DNA from: Fasciolopsis buskii | Taxonomy: Eukaryota > Platyhelminthes > Trematoda > Plagiorchiida > Fasciolidae | DNA: 64,000 bases | Assembly: GCA_008360955.1 (NCBI GenBank) | Contig: LUCM01004720.1 | Coordinates: 62,023-126,022 of the forward strand | Direction of reading: 5' to 3' | Shown: one piece after another, positions 46,901 through 58,256 of the stretch | How positions within the stretch are numbered: the first letter of the stretch is position 1 | Layout: the number at the start of each line of letters is the position of its first letter | Program-made: the position numbers and the translations under genes | The notes under the pieces: generated by a model | What the model was told of the DNA's origin: nothing | What the model saw: the letters and a program-made list of their open reading frames with translations, nothing else | Databases searched by the model: none

Positions 46901-49194
46901 TCTTGCATCCTCTGCACATCGATCTTTCAAAGTGTTGCTCTCATATTTCGACACGATCCGATTTTCGTTCTATACCCTCCAGAATCAATATTCGTAGGAA
47001 CTCCACGGTCCCATATTTAGCACGAATTTTGACAAACCGTGACCGGGTTTCAGGTGAATTCCTGAGCAGCCTGTCCTAATGCGACGTGATTATTGCTGGA
47101 TGAGTGCTTTTATACTCTTTACGAGGCGAGGAGTGTAATATTTTTGTTATTTTTTAATTTATTTCTTTTCCCCCTAATTTATTTGTTGAACTCACAGTTT
47201 TTGACTGAAATGCAACATTATTTTTTGTACGCAAAAGTCCATAAAATACAATACAATACAATATAATACAATAGTTCACCAGTTTAGCTGTCTTGAGCTC
47301 ATAACAAATAGCTAACAACTAGCTCATTTGTTTTTTCTATGACGCCTTAATTTCTTGTGCCAAACCCTCTTTAAGGTTGACGCTTCTTTGGCACGATCAT
47401 AGAAATGATGGCCTTACTCTTGGTACTAGGTCGGCTAGATCGGTTAGCCTCGAAGGTACAAAAATGAAAAACTATTTGTATGGAATGACCGATTTTCCAA
47501 AGCTTCTGGCGGGGATCCAGGTCCATTTTCGTCTGGTATTACCAGTCGTTGTCTTCTTTCATCGCGTAAATGGCATGCCCAAGTACTGTAATGACCAAAA
47601 CGCACGAATCCCAGTCCAGATGAAGTCGATCAGCCATTCACAATCCAATTGGGCCAATAATAAACTTCACTCGCTCTGGATAACACCTCGAAACCTAAAA
47701 GTAGCACGTTGCCCAACCTGATGCGGAATCCAAGAGAGAACAAGACTGCTCCACAGATTGTACGGTGCTATTCATAAATTAATAATTATGTACGTTACGA
47801 TCATACTTTTGACAGCGAGCCTCAGTCAGTATCCAGCCAAAAAATAGTCATAAAACAGAGGAAAAATCTGTGTAAAATTAACAGTTGTACAAAAGGGGTA
47901 AACAAAAAGTACCTATCCTGTGGTTCAAATATGCATGCCTGATCAGGTCCAACAAACTCTTTTCTGAGTTTGACAAACAAAAACCAATGTAAACGAATCG
48001 AACGTTTACTATCGACCAACGTGGACGGTAATGTAAAAATGAACTATAACAAATCCGTGGGTACACCAAATGTCCCTAAATTAATCTCAACCAGTGAGTA
48101 CGAGGACAAAACGAGAAGGTTAAATGCAACAAGCGGAAAATAAACAATGACCAAAACTAGCGTCATTGCGAGCAGGTTCGACAAAAGTAGTCGGATGTCG
48201 AGCGAAGAAAGAACAGAAGGAAAGAGGTAAGGGATTTTCAATCAATCCCTGCAGTTTGTTTTGATTTCAGAGGTCCGTTATGGTTTTATCAATGGATACA
48301 CTTATTTCCTACGTGTTTTGCGAGATGAAACACGCAATCGGGAACATTTGAAAGGGAATCAAAAATCTTTTTGCCAGGCAAATGTGAAATTTTTATAGAA
48401 AACCAGTTGTATAATAAGACCTAGCAGATTAGTGTTGTTCCAAGAATTGAGCTACCATGTTGCATGAAAATGATCCGCTGCGAAGAGACGTTGATTGTAT
48501 TGGCTAGGGCTTCTTTGATTTTTAGTTCCTAAAGCTAAGTGAAACTTAGATTCCAGATTTTTACCTCTCAAAGTGTTCATATTGACTATACGGTTATGGA
48601 TTAATTCACCTAAAATCTATCCTCATTCTTACCATGATTAGCGGGAAAGCCTTTACCATTTCCACGGGCAAGGTTATTTACGATAACCGGAACTTTGGCA
48701 GTTGATATTCTCTAATGACATATCGTTTTTGGCATCCGAGCAACGATGATAGACTCGGTCCCTGCTGTAACTAGCACTCTGATTGTGCTTGCTTTTCCAT
48801 CCTTTCGCTAAAAGCAATGTCCTGTATTAATCGCCGACTGTATCAATGATCAATGTCCCAAGCTGTAAACGTCATTACGTGGTTTTTAACTGATAAGATT
48901 TTGTACAAAAACCATGCTTTGTTCAGATGTAATCATTGACTGTACAAAATCTGAGTTGACTATTTTTAGCAAGATCACAGTTTCAATAGACAATAATTGA
49001 TTTCAAGTTTTTTCTCTAGGGCCTATCTGATTCCTATAAACACTATCGTTTCATTGAAAGCGAAATGAGCGTCGATAGCAGCGATACCCGGATAAGTATT
49101 TTGTTTCCATACGTATTTGGTTGCTTGTTCGCGTGAGATTTGGATGTCAGTTACCGATAGGACTTCAATCCCACATTTACTTCCACTTTTTCAG
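43918..49194 (+). other. CTL intron 5 (5.3 kb)
   Basis: Between GTAAGT and ccactttttcag. It holds a LINE 3' part (46,085-47,282). The two overlapping ORFs at 44,186-44,601 are not joinable to the gene and have no family match. 45.8-46.0 kb is GC-richer and repeat-like. 47.3-49.1 kb shows nothing I can name. Confidence 0.65.
46085..47282 (+). mobile_element. LINE 3' portion, copy B, with (ATACA)n tail
   Basis: 46,850-47,282 matches 222-640 and ends aaaatacaatacaatacaat. Upstream is a GC-richer body with an open frame of 115 codons (46,388-46,735; text such as RERPKGSFKIPHGMEHNTF), probably a coding remnant. No reverse-transcriptase block is visible, so the clade is unknown. Compared with copy A, this copy has an extra AT-rich stretch before the tail. 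Confidence 0.5.
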
Positions 49195-49343
49195 GTCTCA
49201 TAATTTGCTTGCTTGTTCGCGTCCTTCTGTTGCGAACCAATCAGCAAACGATCATTTGGGGAGGCAGTTATCCGTTTGCATCGTTGGAACAACATAGTTC
49301 TTTGGTTTCCGCATTGCTGATTGTCACATTCCTTCTTGTTTTG
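49195..49343 (+). CDS. SLC44A: CTL gene exon 6 (TM3 to TM4)
   Basis: Starts in phase 1 (G plus GT gives Gly) after ccactttttcag and ends in phase 0 at GTAAGC. It encodes LIICLLVRVLLLR, then a short polar loop (TNQQTIIWGGSYPFASLEQH), then SSLVSALLIVTFLLVL. This is a membrane helix, loop, and start of the next helix. CTL1 has a longer loop here. The length of 149 bases fits the phases exactly. Confidence 0.85.
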
Positions 49344-49589
49344 GTAAGCCATCACGTGCCTAATGAATGATTATCCTATTGTATGGTTTTCAACGAATTT
49401 CCATCTGTGCTATGTTATACGAACACCACAGAAGGGAGGATCATGAGAGCAAGAGTAGATCAACACAATTCCAAATAAAACCGGGTAACACAGAGACCGG
49501 TAGACTACCTCATCACGATTTGTTTCTTTATTGTTATAAGATATGTTCTTGGGAGTAACAGGACCTTTTTTTCGATGCCATTTGATCAG
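49344..49589 (+). other. CTL intron 6 (246 bases)
   Basis: Runs from GTAAGC to gatgccatttgatcag. The pyrimidine tract (cctttttttcg) lies about 13 bases from the AG. No other feature was noticed. Confidence 0.75.
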
Positions 49590-49803
49590 ATAATCTTGGA
49601 TGTTTTACTACTTCGACTGTGGCGTAGTGCTCAAGAATGGCGCCGTTCACAACTCCTGATATTGCAAACACTTCTACGACTGGTTTCTGACGCTGCACAT
49701 GGACTGCCCAGTTTATTGTCGATTCTGCCGTTGTTATATGTACTTGGTTTGTATCTGTTGATCGGGTTGAGCACCCTGATCGCAGTGCAAATGTTCTCTA
49801 TTG
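49590..49803 (+). CDS. SLC44A: CTL gene exon 7 (TM4-TM5)
   Basis: Phase 0 start, phase 1 end at GTAAGT (49,804). It reads IILDVLLLRLWRSAQEWRRS, then QLLILQTLLRLVSDAAHGLP, then SLLSILPLLYVLGLYLLIGL, then STLIAVQMFSI. With exon 6 it forms the helix ... LRKR-x-x-x-A-I-x-x-x-x-x-A-x-x-x ... P-x-x-x-F-x-x-x-x-x pattern of CTL proteins: a helix, a basic amphipathic loop ending in a hydrophobic run with conserved Pro, and a long helix. The 71 codons plus one base fit perfectly. Confidence 0.9.
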
Positions 49804-50890
49804 GTAAGTTGATCTACGAGGCATGGAAAGAGGGTAGTCAAGCAAATTTTGTCTGTGCTAACCGAAGAGTTCATTGAATAAAGACGTTTCTGAAAATCCC
49901 CTCTCTCTGAATTATTACCGTTTAGTTGTGATCCTTGGTGTGATTAATAGCTATAGACGATTACATCCTTGTACTAGTAAAGTAGAGAGCTCTGAATTTT
50001 ATCGTACGCTAAAGTGCATATGCTATAGCGAAGGGTGATGCGGAGGTTTTTCTCAATTCAACCCTGCTATCAGTCAGATCCAACGACAACAGCATTAGCC
50101 GTTTAGTTACCGTTAAACGAATTGCTTGCTTTTATTTATGTGCCTGTATATTGTCAAATGTATGGGATCAGTGTTTTAATCTCTAAAGTGGATATTCATC
50201 CACTTTCATAACGGCTTGATTCATTTCAAGTCATTGCTTTTTAGTTTACATTTCTTGTACTAATCAAGCACTATAGAATGTGTCCTAATGATTATACTCA
50301 GCAGCTGCTGATCCGGATGGTGTATAGGTAAGCTTACGTGTTTTACCGCGTTCTCATCGATGTAGATAGACAATTGCTTTGGTTAAAACGCCCATTTAAC
50401 CGAATTGTATCGCTTTCCTGAAACCATCTGTTGACCGCATATATCAACGTCAAGATGACTTTTCATTACTTCACTGACAGCTCGTGTATAAAAAAAGTAC
50501 AAAATCAAGAAGACAACCAGTCGAACGGACAATGACTTTATTGTATTTCATTTTGTAAGCTAATTGTTAAATCCAAACATCCAATTACAAGACGATGTGA
50601 GTCGGAATAGAGAACGAAGTCAGCGCACTGCGTTCACATCAGCCCACAAACTAAATTGACCGTAATTAAAGCAACCAGTAGATTTCGCCAATCGTCAGTC
50701 TTTTGTTGTGGCCTAACAATTTGGATCAGCAGTGCGTAACGGAGGCAGAATGAACGTGTGATTGAGACGTAAATTGTGAATTTAAATGAAGCGTGACTGT
50801 AAGTGTCTTGCAGTTGATTTGTAGGGTTCTTGGTAGCATCTAGAAATGAGTAACTATAATTTTGTATGAACAGTTCTTTGTTAGGAGTAA

Positions 50891-50992
50891 GAAGTTCGAT
50901 TCATAGTCGTTCTTCCTGGGTTCGCATATCATTTCAAATAATATGGATATATACTGTTGACAACATAGTGGAAACAGCTGCTTAAACTTTTC
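50891..50992 (+). repeat. Truncated SINE copy next to the exon 8 splice acceptor
   Basis: Contains tcgttcttcctgggttcgca (the B-box region) and ggatatatactgttgac ... gtggaaacagctg, matching the 3' half of the SINE at 56.8-56.93 kb. The hammerhead core is damaged (CTGATGA has become ctgttgac). The sequence continues into ttttcgtggttttcag, the acceptor of CTL exon 8. Confidence 0.5.
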
Positions 50993-51003
50993 GTGGTTTT
51001 CAG

Positions 51004-51105
51004 GCAACGCCTGGAAGTTAACGCTGCCTAACTCATTTGAAAATTACAACGCATCTTCCTCTGTTATAAAACTGACTGCTAATACTACTACTGCTATCCT
51101 CGACA
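51004..51105 (+). CDS. SLC44A: CTL gene exon 8 (extracellular loop; 3' end uncertain)
   Basis: Starts in phase 1 after ttttcgtggttttcag (G plus GC gives Gly). It reads GNAWKLTLPNSFENYNASSS, then VIKLTANTTTAILD. A Gly/polar segment after the fifth helix is the expected second extracellular loop of CTL proteins. NAS and NTT are possible glycosylation sites. The donor must be in phase 1 to meet exon 9. GTACCG at 51,106 and GTTATG about 45 bases later both fit and both are weak, or a small extra exon may lie between. Confidence 0.6.
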
Positions 51106-52984
51106 GTACCGTTATTTTGTTCTTACTGACGAGTTATGGCATGGAGATTCCAAATAACGCCTCCTGGTCACATGCATCATCTACGTCCAGCAGAAAATGG
51201 TGAACAAATCACAAGCCACTGTTTCTTATTAGACCTATACTGAACGGTCCAATAAGGGGCCCATATGTCACTCGAAAAAGCAAAAATTGATTACAAATTT
51301 AAAATTGTCACACATTAAGAATACAGGGACTGATTCACTGTGAATTAAAGCTTCGGACACTCAAGACCCTGAACCAAACTTTCTGCACTGCCCATATCCA
51401 AAATTGTAGCCAAATAAAAAAAGTTTTTCATTCGGACAAGTGACATTACGTATTTACATATAAATATTAGCAAATTACAATGAGATAAAGTTTTCCTCGC
51501 TGAAGTAAATTCAATACCAATCAACTCTAAATTTGATTGGATAAGATTAATTGTCTAAGTTCCATATCGTACCATGATTTAGGGTTTAATGCTCACTCTG
51601 GAAGTCATGTGGCTTACCGGAATGAAGTTAACATCAAGTCAAAGATAACCACGATTTGTGACTTTGAGTCTTCAAATCTAGACTTAAGTAAAAAGTAGTA
51701 GGCTGGATTTTTGTGAAAGACTATCAAAGACATTGCATTCGGCAAACATCATCTTTGCTCATATGTTCTGATCATCAGAATATGAACAACTGTAACCCAT
51801 GTTTGATTCTCCAAGATGAAGATATTTTCACGGCGTTTTATGAAAGGGGTGAGGAAGTGCAATTCCGCTTGAAGTTACCTGCCACTGACTGCTAGTAGTA
51901 CTTTCTTATACTGCAGAGAACTGTCTGCGCTAGCTGTCCTGATAGTCGTGTGACTTTGTGAAATGTCAGTTGGTAAAAATCCAATGAAGCGGAAATTCAG
52001 TGTGAATAAAACAAAACATCGGTGCAGTTGTGTCCCGCATTTGAGTGCTTACAGGCATGTATTTGTTTCGGACTGACGGAAATTCTGCTATTTGCACTCA
52101 TTTGATAGACAAAGTAATCAGTTCCTGTGAAATATATTGTCTAAAGGAGCTGATCACACATTGATGATTGCACCTGCAAACAGAAGTAAACATGATTAGA
52201 TTGTGTTAACATTTATTGTAGCCCAAGTTTATCTGGAGATTGGACTAAGAAATGCAACGATTGAGAAGGGAGTATCTGCTAGAAAGTTCTGTCCCGTAGT
52301 TGTTACTGCGAACCGATCTCATACTGGAAAATCTTTCGATTAGCACATGTGTGTTGGGTTAGCGTTTCAACGAAACATATACACACTCGGTCGGTAATGA
52401 TAGCAAAATGAGTTATTATGCATTTTATTTCAACGCGCATTATCAGAGGGTCCTGAATGTGAAACCGGATTGCTTTCGCTCAGACCAGGTTGTGGCATCC
52501 GGCCAGTGCGGACTGTTGATCTCGATTCCGACGCAAGGCATTGAGCATTTTCACTAGGTGGTTAGACCCCACTACATTTGAGATGATTACTTTGATAGGG
52601 AAACTTATTGCTCCTGTTTCTAGTCACAGTCCGCCACAATATTCATGGACTATACATTGTCTTTAACACTATTCTCCCTCTTAGTTTTTTGCTTACTCTA
52701 GTCCTAATTATCATGTATTGAATTGTTTTTGAACCGATGTAAGCGGATTCCTTTGACAGTATGTTTTACGAAATAACTCATAATGCATTATCACAACCCA
52801 ATTCGCCAATACAAAATCACGAAACCAAACTTTACTGCCATTTCGTCTTTGTTGAAAACCAGTCGCACTGCTTATCCATTGAACTTCAACTAATGCAACA
52901 GCTCGGAACGGACGATTGCGGTTTGAATTTCAGAGTCACTCAGCAAACCAGACAGGTTCTTATGTGATAGAGTTAAACAAACCG

Positions 52985-53130
52985 TTGATAACCTGCTCGG
53001 CTACCCTAATGGCTAGAGCATTCGACTCGCATTTGTTCGTCCCGTGCTCGCGTTTTGATTCAGGCGCTGTGAATATGCACTAATGATAACTATTCTGAAA
53101 GATAAAGCAGCTATACAGGGGTTCTATGGC
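52985..53130 (+). repeat. Degenerate SINE copy of the hammerhead family
   Basis: ggctaccctaatggctagagc corresponds to the A-box region (one mismatch to TRGYNNARNGG). Further on, gtgaatatgcactaatgata ... gaaagataaagcagctatac ... gttctatgg follows the order of the 56.8-56.93 kb copy. The core is altered (CTGATGA is now ctaatga), so it is an old copy. Confidence 0.5.
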
Positions 53131-56100
53131 CTTTTATTGTGGAACTGAAGATTGATGCAGCATATTTAATAGTCATGACTGTCCAACCAGGCTTCCTTGG
53201 GTTTTTCAGGGAAATCGCGAGGTCTATCTTCTTGTCTACTGTCGCTGATGATAATTAATTGTTACCGAGTACAAACGGTACAAACTGCAACGCGTTTCCA
53301 TTATCGGTGAAATCGGAAGAAAGACGATACACAAGGTCTTCCATCAGAAGTACGAGTATGCACAAATCAGAGCCAGAAACCTTATCGAATAGTGTCTCAC
53401 GAACATCGAGAGTATGATGGGTGAAAAAACACTGACACAAACTTGAGCACCTGCGGCTCTATGTACCTATGGATGAATTCGCGGTGCACATGTTGACAGC
53501 TGTTCACTATGAACGGAGTTGGTTTGCTCATTGCTAACAAATCAACACACTTGAGTCGCACGGGCTATCCCGGAGAATGAACAAAATATTTCGATATGGT
53601 TTTGAATATTGTGGATGAGGGATTTTGTCTCAGTGACGTCCTTAGTGAGACTAACAAAACGAAGTTCCTTTTTTAGGAATGGGCATTAAATCGACTTCAG
53701 AAAGGCCTTGCAAACCATTTAATCCAATACCGATCCAAGTTTGCGCAAATAAGCCAAATCGTTGTCCATAGGGAGAAGCAACCCTTTTCTCTTTGGTTCC
53801 TATGAAAAGAGAGTCAAATACGCCCTAGTTTGGCGAAAAGTCACCTTCACTGTCTGTCTCTCCTAATCTGTCACAGCATCACAGTTGCTTGCCTCATTCA
53901 ATGCTCCGTTTTGTTCGAAGTCTGTGACAACCGATGGTGACTGAAGTAAACATTTGTGAACCAGCATAAAAACGACACTATTCAGTCAAGCAAAAACAAC
54001 CAGACTGACGCTATTGGTTCCATTTCGTGTTTGTTACACATCTAAAAGGAAGGATAACCTTAACTTACAGAAAGACGATATGAGCTGATAGATGAAATTC
54101 GGCTCATTTTTTGTCCATACAACTGTCGGGTAAACCGATTTCCGATTTTCTAGTTAGTTATATTCTCCGTTGTCCGAATCAATCCCATTGGTAGGCGGCA
54201 GAAAAGCAGATCGTTCATTTCCGAGTAGATGGAATGAAGCTGATTTAAATTAGCAACGCAGGTGGTTCATCCTTGGACAACTTGAATGAGTTGACTGACT
54301 CGGATCTTTATTCCGAGGATCACATCACTTCGCAACTGTTTTGTCTCGGGACAGTTTATGAATATATCTGTTATTATAACCAGTTCCTAAAGGACGACTG
54401 CGTATTGCCTTGTGAAACCAACTAAAAGTGAGCAATGAAAGCTTTCGGATGTACGTTTCATCAGCAGTTCATCCGAATGAAAGCCTAGAAAGATCAGTAA
54501 CTGTGTTCGAGTTCTAACTTTTAGCATTTTGTTTGTTAGGTGACATATTTTAAGGGTAACCTTTCTAACCGACGGTGTTCTGCTTTAAATATGGCTGGTC
54601 GTATCCTGTCAATTCAAAAAGAAACCATGTCACCAATTACTAAAGCCCATAGGGAGCTTTAAACGTGTCCGCAAGGATATGGCTATCACAGTATAAACCC
54701 TTGAATCTGTTATCTTGAAACTGAATGAAATTCTTCTGGTTGTGTCCATACAAATCTCAGTATTAATCGTTTTGGTTGTTAACAATGCCAAGTCCGAGAA
54801 GCACCAGTCCCTCGTATTTCAAAAGGGTCAAACAAACTGTTGGAGTATTTTGCAAATATCTCGATAACTCATGCCGATGAAGGAGGTACGAATCCATAGG
54901 GAATAAGACTTGCCTGATATCTTGACTATGGAGAGTTTCAGTCCAAGTTGCCTAAATATCTGATACAAACAAGTAACAAACGAATCCGAATCTTGCTGTT
55001 GATGATACCATACTGTCGCTTCGTCTAGCCCGTTAGGAGTCATTAGTAATTCATATTCACTGAGTCTCACCGGGCCCTGTACCCGAACTGTGCAAGTGTC
55101 ATTGTCACATTCCGATGCCGAGTGGTTGAGTTACTTGGAAACAGAGGATCTTATTTCTTCAACCAGAACACGCGCATTCACTAAACTTCACGTATCATTA
55201 GTACAAAGTATATCGAAACATATACGAAAAAGTCCCAAGTTATAGAGCAGTTGAGAACAGAATTTAGACAGCACAAAAATTGCAATAAAGACCCAAAACG
55301 GATGGGTAGTGAGCATGGGGACGTAACGAAATTTCCCTAGTCAACTATCTGAGACGATGGAAGATTTGGCTATAACAACTAACAAACCAAAATCCGAGGG
55401 AGAAACCAGATACTCGTGGAAGTGCGCTCAGATACAAAAGTGAATCTACTTCGGATCGAGAATAGAAACAACAGTAGCAACAGAACGCCAACAAAAGTGG
55501 TGGGCATATGTGAGAAAAATTTGTGGCTATCACGGATATACTGAGTGAGCCATGTTTATGAGACGAGAGAAATCTCAATTTAGGGAGACTGAACCAAGTA
55601 ATTCGAACTGGCATTAAGTCAGGAATTAAAGTATCGTGAATAGAAAGTAGGTTTACAGCAAGTTAACCAGTAAATGATCTTGTCGATAGTAAGAGAAAAC
55701 AACTAAGGGACACGGGGCACGTGTTAGGTTGACACGAAACTATTGCAAGTGGTCTCTTGGATTGTAATCCTATAGATAAATCAAATTGTCGTAAGTGGTC
55801 ATCAATCATTGAAATTATTCTGGAGAAGGTTTGCCTGATTCTCAGTTCACATTGACATAAAAATTACCAATGTACTCTAAACATTTTTGTCCCAGTCTAG
55901 ACGCTGTTTGGAACTGATTCCTGTACAGAAAGGAACTACCAGCATTTATAAAAAGAATGAAAACCTTATATCTGCGAGCCGCGTTCCTTGAGGCAACCAT
56001 TTGCCCAAATGCACTTAGCTTTCGTATCAGTGAATAAGACCTGGGATTTGTTCCATATGTTTCTGATGATTTCTTGTCATTTAAAATTGCAAGCAAACTG

Positions 56101-56648
56101 CACACGGTCAGCAGAGCTATTAGAAGAGAGTTCTTTGCTTAGGGCGCGTGGGACGTGTATCTCTAGCCCCACACTCAGGCATATTTTCAAGCTCCATCCG
56201 TTTTTCGCAGATTATGCGGCGATTTCGTAGTACTATCGATAATTTTAGTTTATGGCTATCATCAGTATGGAATATCGGTGATCAGATTCGCATTACTGAA
56301 ACTCATGAAAACATTCACAAAACACTCGGTCCATTCGTGGTCTAGTGATCATTTCAAACTGTGCGAAAAAGGTATTGCTTCAACTGTTTTGTTGATTATT
56401 TCTTAATAGTTCGTTCTGACGTCATCATTGCTTGACAGAGCACCAGTTCTCCGCCTAGATTCGAGCGTCAACGAGTAGTTGCGGTAGTGATATTGTTCTG
56501 CGATAATGCTTTACCTTAAAATGCGGGGGTCAGGTAATTAACAGCAAATAGTAATGACAACGACAACTTTTTACATTTCAGTAGTAGGAGATTGAACGTT
56601 TTCGTGAAATAATTCGCCGTGTGATAGCATCGTTCATGTCACCATTAA

Positions 56649-56934
56649 GAAACCATGGAAGCACTGTACAGCTGTTTCATCCTTGTTAGGAATCATCAGT
56701 AGGAGTCGATTGCTATGAGCTAGCGGCCAGTAGCCGCGCAAATCAGTGACGGATAGCAACATCATGTGGTGAAGTTCAACAAACCATTCAGAGCCTGCCC
56801 GGTAGCGTAATGGCTTAGGCGTTCAACTCAGAATCGTTCGTCCTGGGTTCGCGTCCCAGTTCGGGTGCGGTGGATATACACTGCTGATGATTCCTAACAA
56901 GGATGGAACAGCTGTACAGTGCTTCCATGGTTTC
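56649..56934. repeat. Inverted pair of hammerhead-like modules around a SINE
   Basis: 56,649-56,702 and 56,881-56,934 are reverse complements with 52 of 54 positions matching. Between them, on the plus strand, is a tRNA-like head: A box tagcgtaatgg (56,803-56,813, a perfect consensus match) and B box ggttcgcgtcc (56,846-56,856, one mismatch). The plus-strand element is thus a tRNA-headed SINE whose 3' end is the right arm. The left arm is the 3' end of an inverted neighbour with a different body. The combination of polymerase III boxes and hammerhead is known from schistosome SM-alpha repeats. Confidence 0.75.
56879..56921 (+). ncRNA. Hammerhead-ribozyme-like motif, type I topology, minimal stem III
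   Basis: Stem I CACTG (56,879-56,883) pairs with CAGTG (56,917-56,921), 5 of 5. Core CTGATGA spans 56,884-56,890. Stem II is ttcc/ggat (three pairs plus a U-U mismatch) with a six-base loop. Then comes GGAA, where the consensus core needs GAAA. Stem III is ACA/TGT with loop GC, and the predicted cleavage triplet GTA ends at 56,916. Short stem III is known from hammerheads of Penelope-like elements and retrozymes, which can act as dimers. The A-to-G core change should disable this copy. The inverted left arm has intact CTGATGA and GAAAC but lacks a matching stem I strand. Confidence 0.6.
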
Positions 56935-57824
56935 TTTTCGGTGAGTTGAGCGATGATATGACATGGTGATTTATTTCATGAAGGCAATAACTTAAAGAGG
57001 ACTTCCGTGGCGTTTCACATAACTGCTTGCTAATTACGTTGACGCTTGTGTGGAAAGGTAAAACAACATTTCAGGGGAATCATTTGGAAACTGATTATTT
57101 GCATTGTTACGTGAGAGCTGAATCTCTTCTAAGCCGATTTTGTGCTTGAAGAAAAAAAATAAAACTTCCCCGAGGCATACAGATGGCTTTGTGGCTGATA
57201 TCGTTCAAAAGCCGTGCTCGCTTCGTACCTTTCTGTCCAGTCATCCATGTACTTGTAGACTCCGACGTTTATTTCTGCACTAGAATCTCATTTGATATAC
57301 CAGGAATGTGCATGGTTGTTGAGTCCACTTATGATCGGTGTAATGCATAAGCTTTGATCATCTGTGCACATTCCCGGTCATTCATCTAAGATTTTGATGC
57401 GAAAAACGGAATCCTCCCCTGAAAAGTAATCAGATTATCGTATTGCATTTTCCACGACAGGTCGCGTGAGTCCAACACTGTTTCAATTAGATAGACTGAT
57501 AGTACTTCGAATATTTTTTGGGACATGTTCTATAAACTCGAGAAAGACGCACCGACCACTGTAAATCCCAGACAAAACGGTGGTTGTTGTCGTCCGGTTA
57601 CCTTGGCTTGTGATTGCTTATCATTATTAGTAAACACATTAACTGATATCAATTTGTACTTATTCCAATGAGAAGGGTTAATACGCCCACCTTTATTTTA
57701 CCTTCCACAGTTTATTGTTATAGTTCTGTCTGATAGCTTCATTTAACAAAAAATGGTGAATACACACGTCTGTATTCTCGTTCTGTCCTATTCACCAATT
57801 TTTTCTCTGACCTGCCTACATCAG

Positions 57825-57984
57825 TGGAACCAGTTCGGATGCAAATCACAGGCTGTGTTGCTTTAAAGCAACACGCCTGGGTTCGATTTGGATTGATTCC
57901 GGCCCACGTATTGTACAGTTTGTGGATTCTGCGTTTCTATTTCGCACTGTGTCAAATGTCGACTTGCAGTCTTGTAATAATGTG
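57825..57984 (+). CDS. SLC44A: CTL gene exon 9 (TM6 region)
   Basis: The acceptor is a T-rich tract ending ctacatcag. The exon starts needing one base (phase 1) and ends in phase 2 at GTAAGT (57,985). It reads EPVRMQITGCVALKQHAWVR, then FGLIPAHVLYSLWILRFYFA, then LCQMSTCSLVIMW. It matches the CTL block W/F-x-x-x-x-G-L-x-W-x-x-x-F-x-x-A-x-Q-x-x-x-x-G-x-V-x-x-W-Y-F, normally among the best conserved parts of the family. The fluke form is diverged but keeps spacing, the F-A-L-C-Q core and the hydrophobic pattern. Confidence 0.85.
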
Positions 57985-58234
57985 GTAAGTTGCGTTTGGC
58001 TTCTTTCGTTGATCGCCATTTGTTCCGTGGCTCAACTATTACTTGTCTGTAATTTCCATGTTTGACTAAGCAAGGCCATTGGCGTCAACGATCTCTAATC
58101 ACTAAGGACATCGTTGAATTTTGATGTAAAATGATGAGTTACATGCGTCCAAGACAAAAAATTAACACATCCCATCATGTCGAACGGATTGTTTTGTTCC
58201 GATCAGATTAAGTTAATCGAATTTCTCATTTTTT

Positions 58235-58252
58235 TCTCTCTCTCTCTCTCTC
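58235..58252 (+). repeat. (TC)n pyrimidine tract at a splice acceptor
   Basis: Nine TC units preceded by a T run and followed by acag. It looks like the polypyrimidine tract of the acceptor of the exon 10 candidate. Confidence 0.8.
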
Positions 58253-58256
58253 ACAG

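Larger units (their letters stand above)
51106..57824 (+). other. CTL intron 8 (about 6.7 kb)
   Basis: Contains a degenerate SINE (52,985-53,130) and the SINE/hammerhead inverted pair (56,649-56,934). A minus-strand ORF at 55,070-54,828 and a plus ORF at 56,148-56,345 were examined and could not be linked to a family. Otherwise AT-rich with nothing recognisable. Confidence 0.6.

Noticed and set aside
56148..56345. Plus ORF behind acceptor-like tttttcgcag
   Set aside because: It precedes exon 9, has no phase-compatible donor and no CTL similarity.
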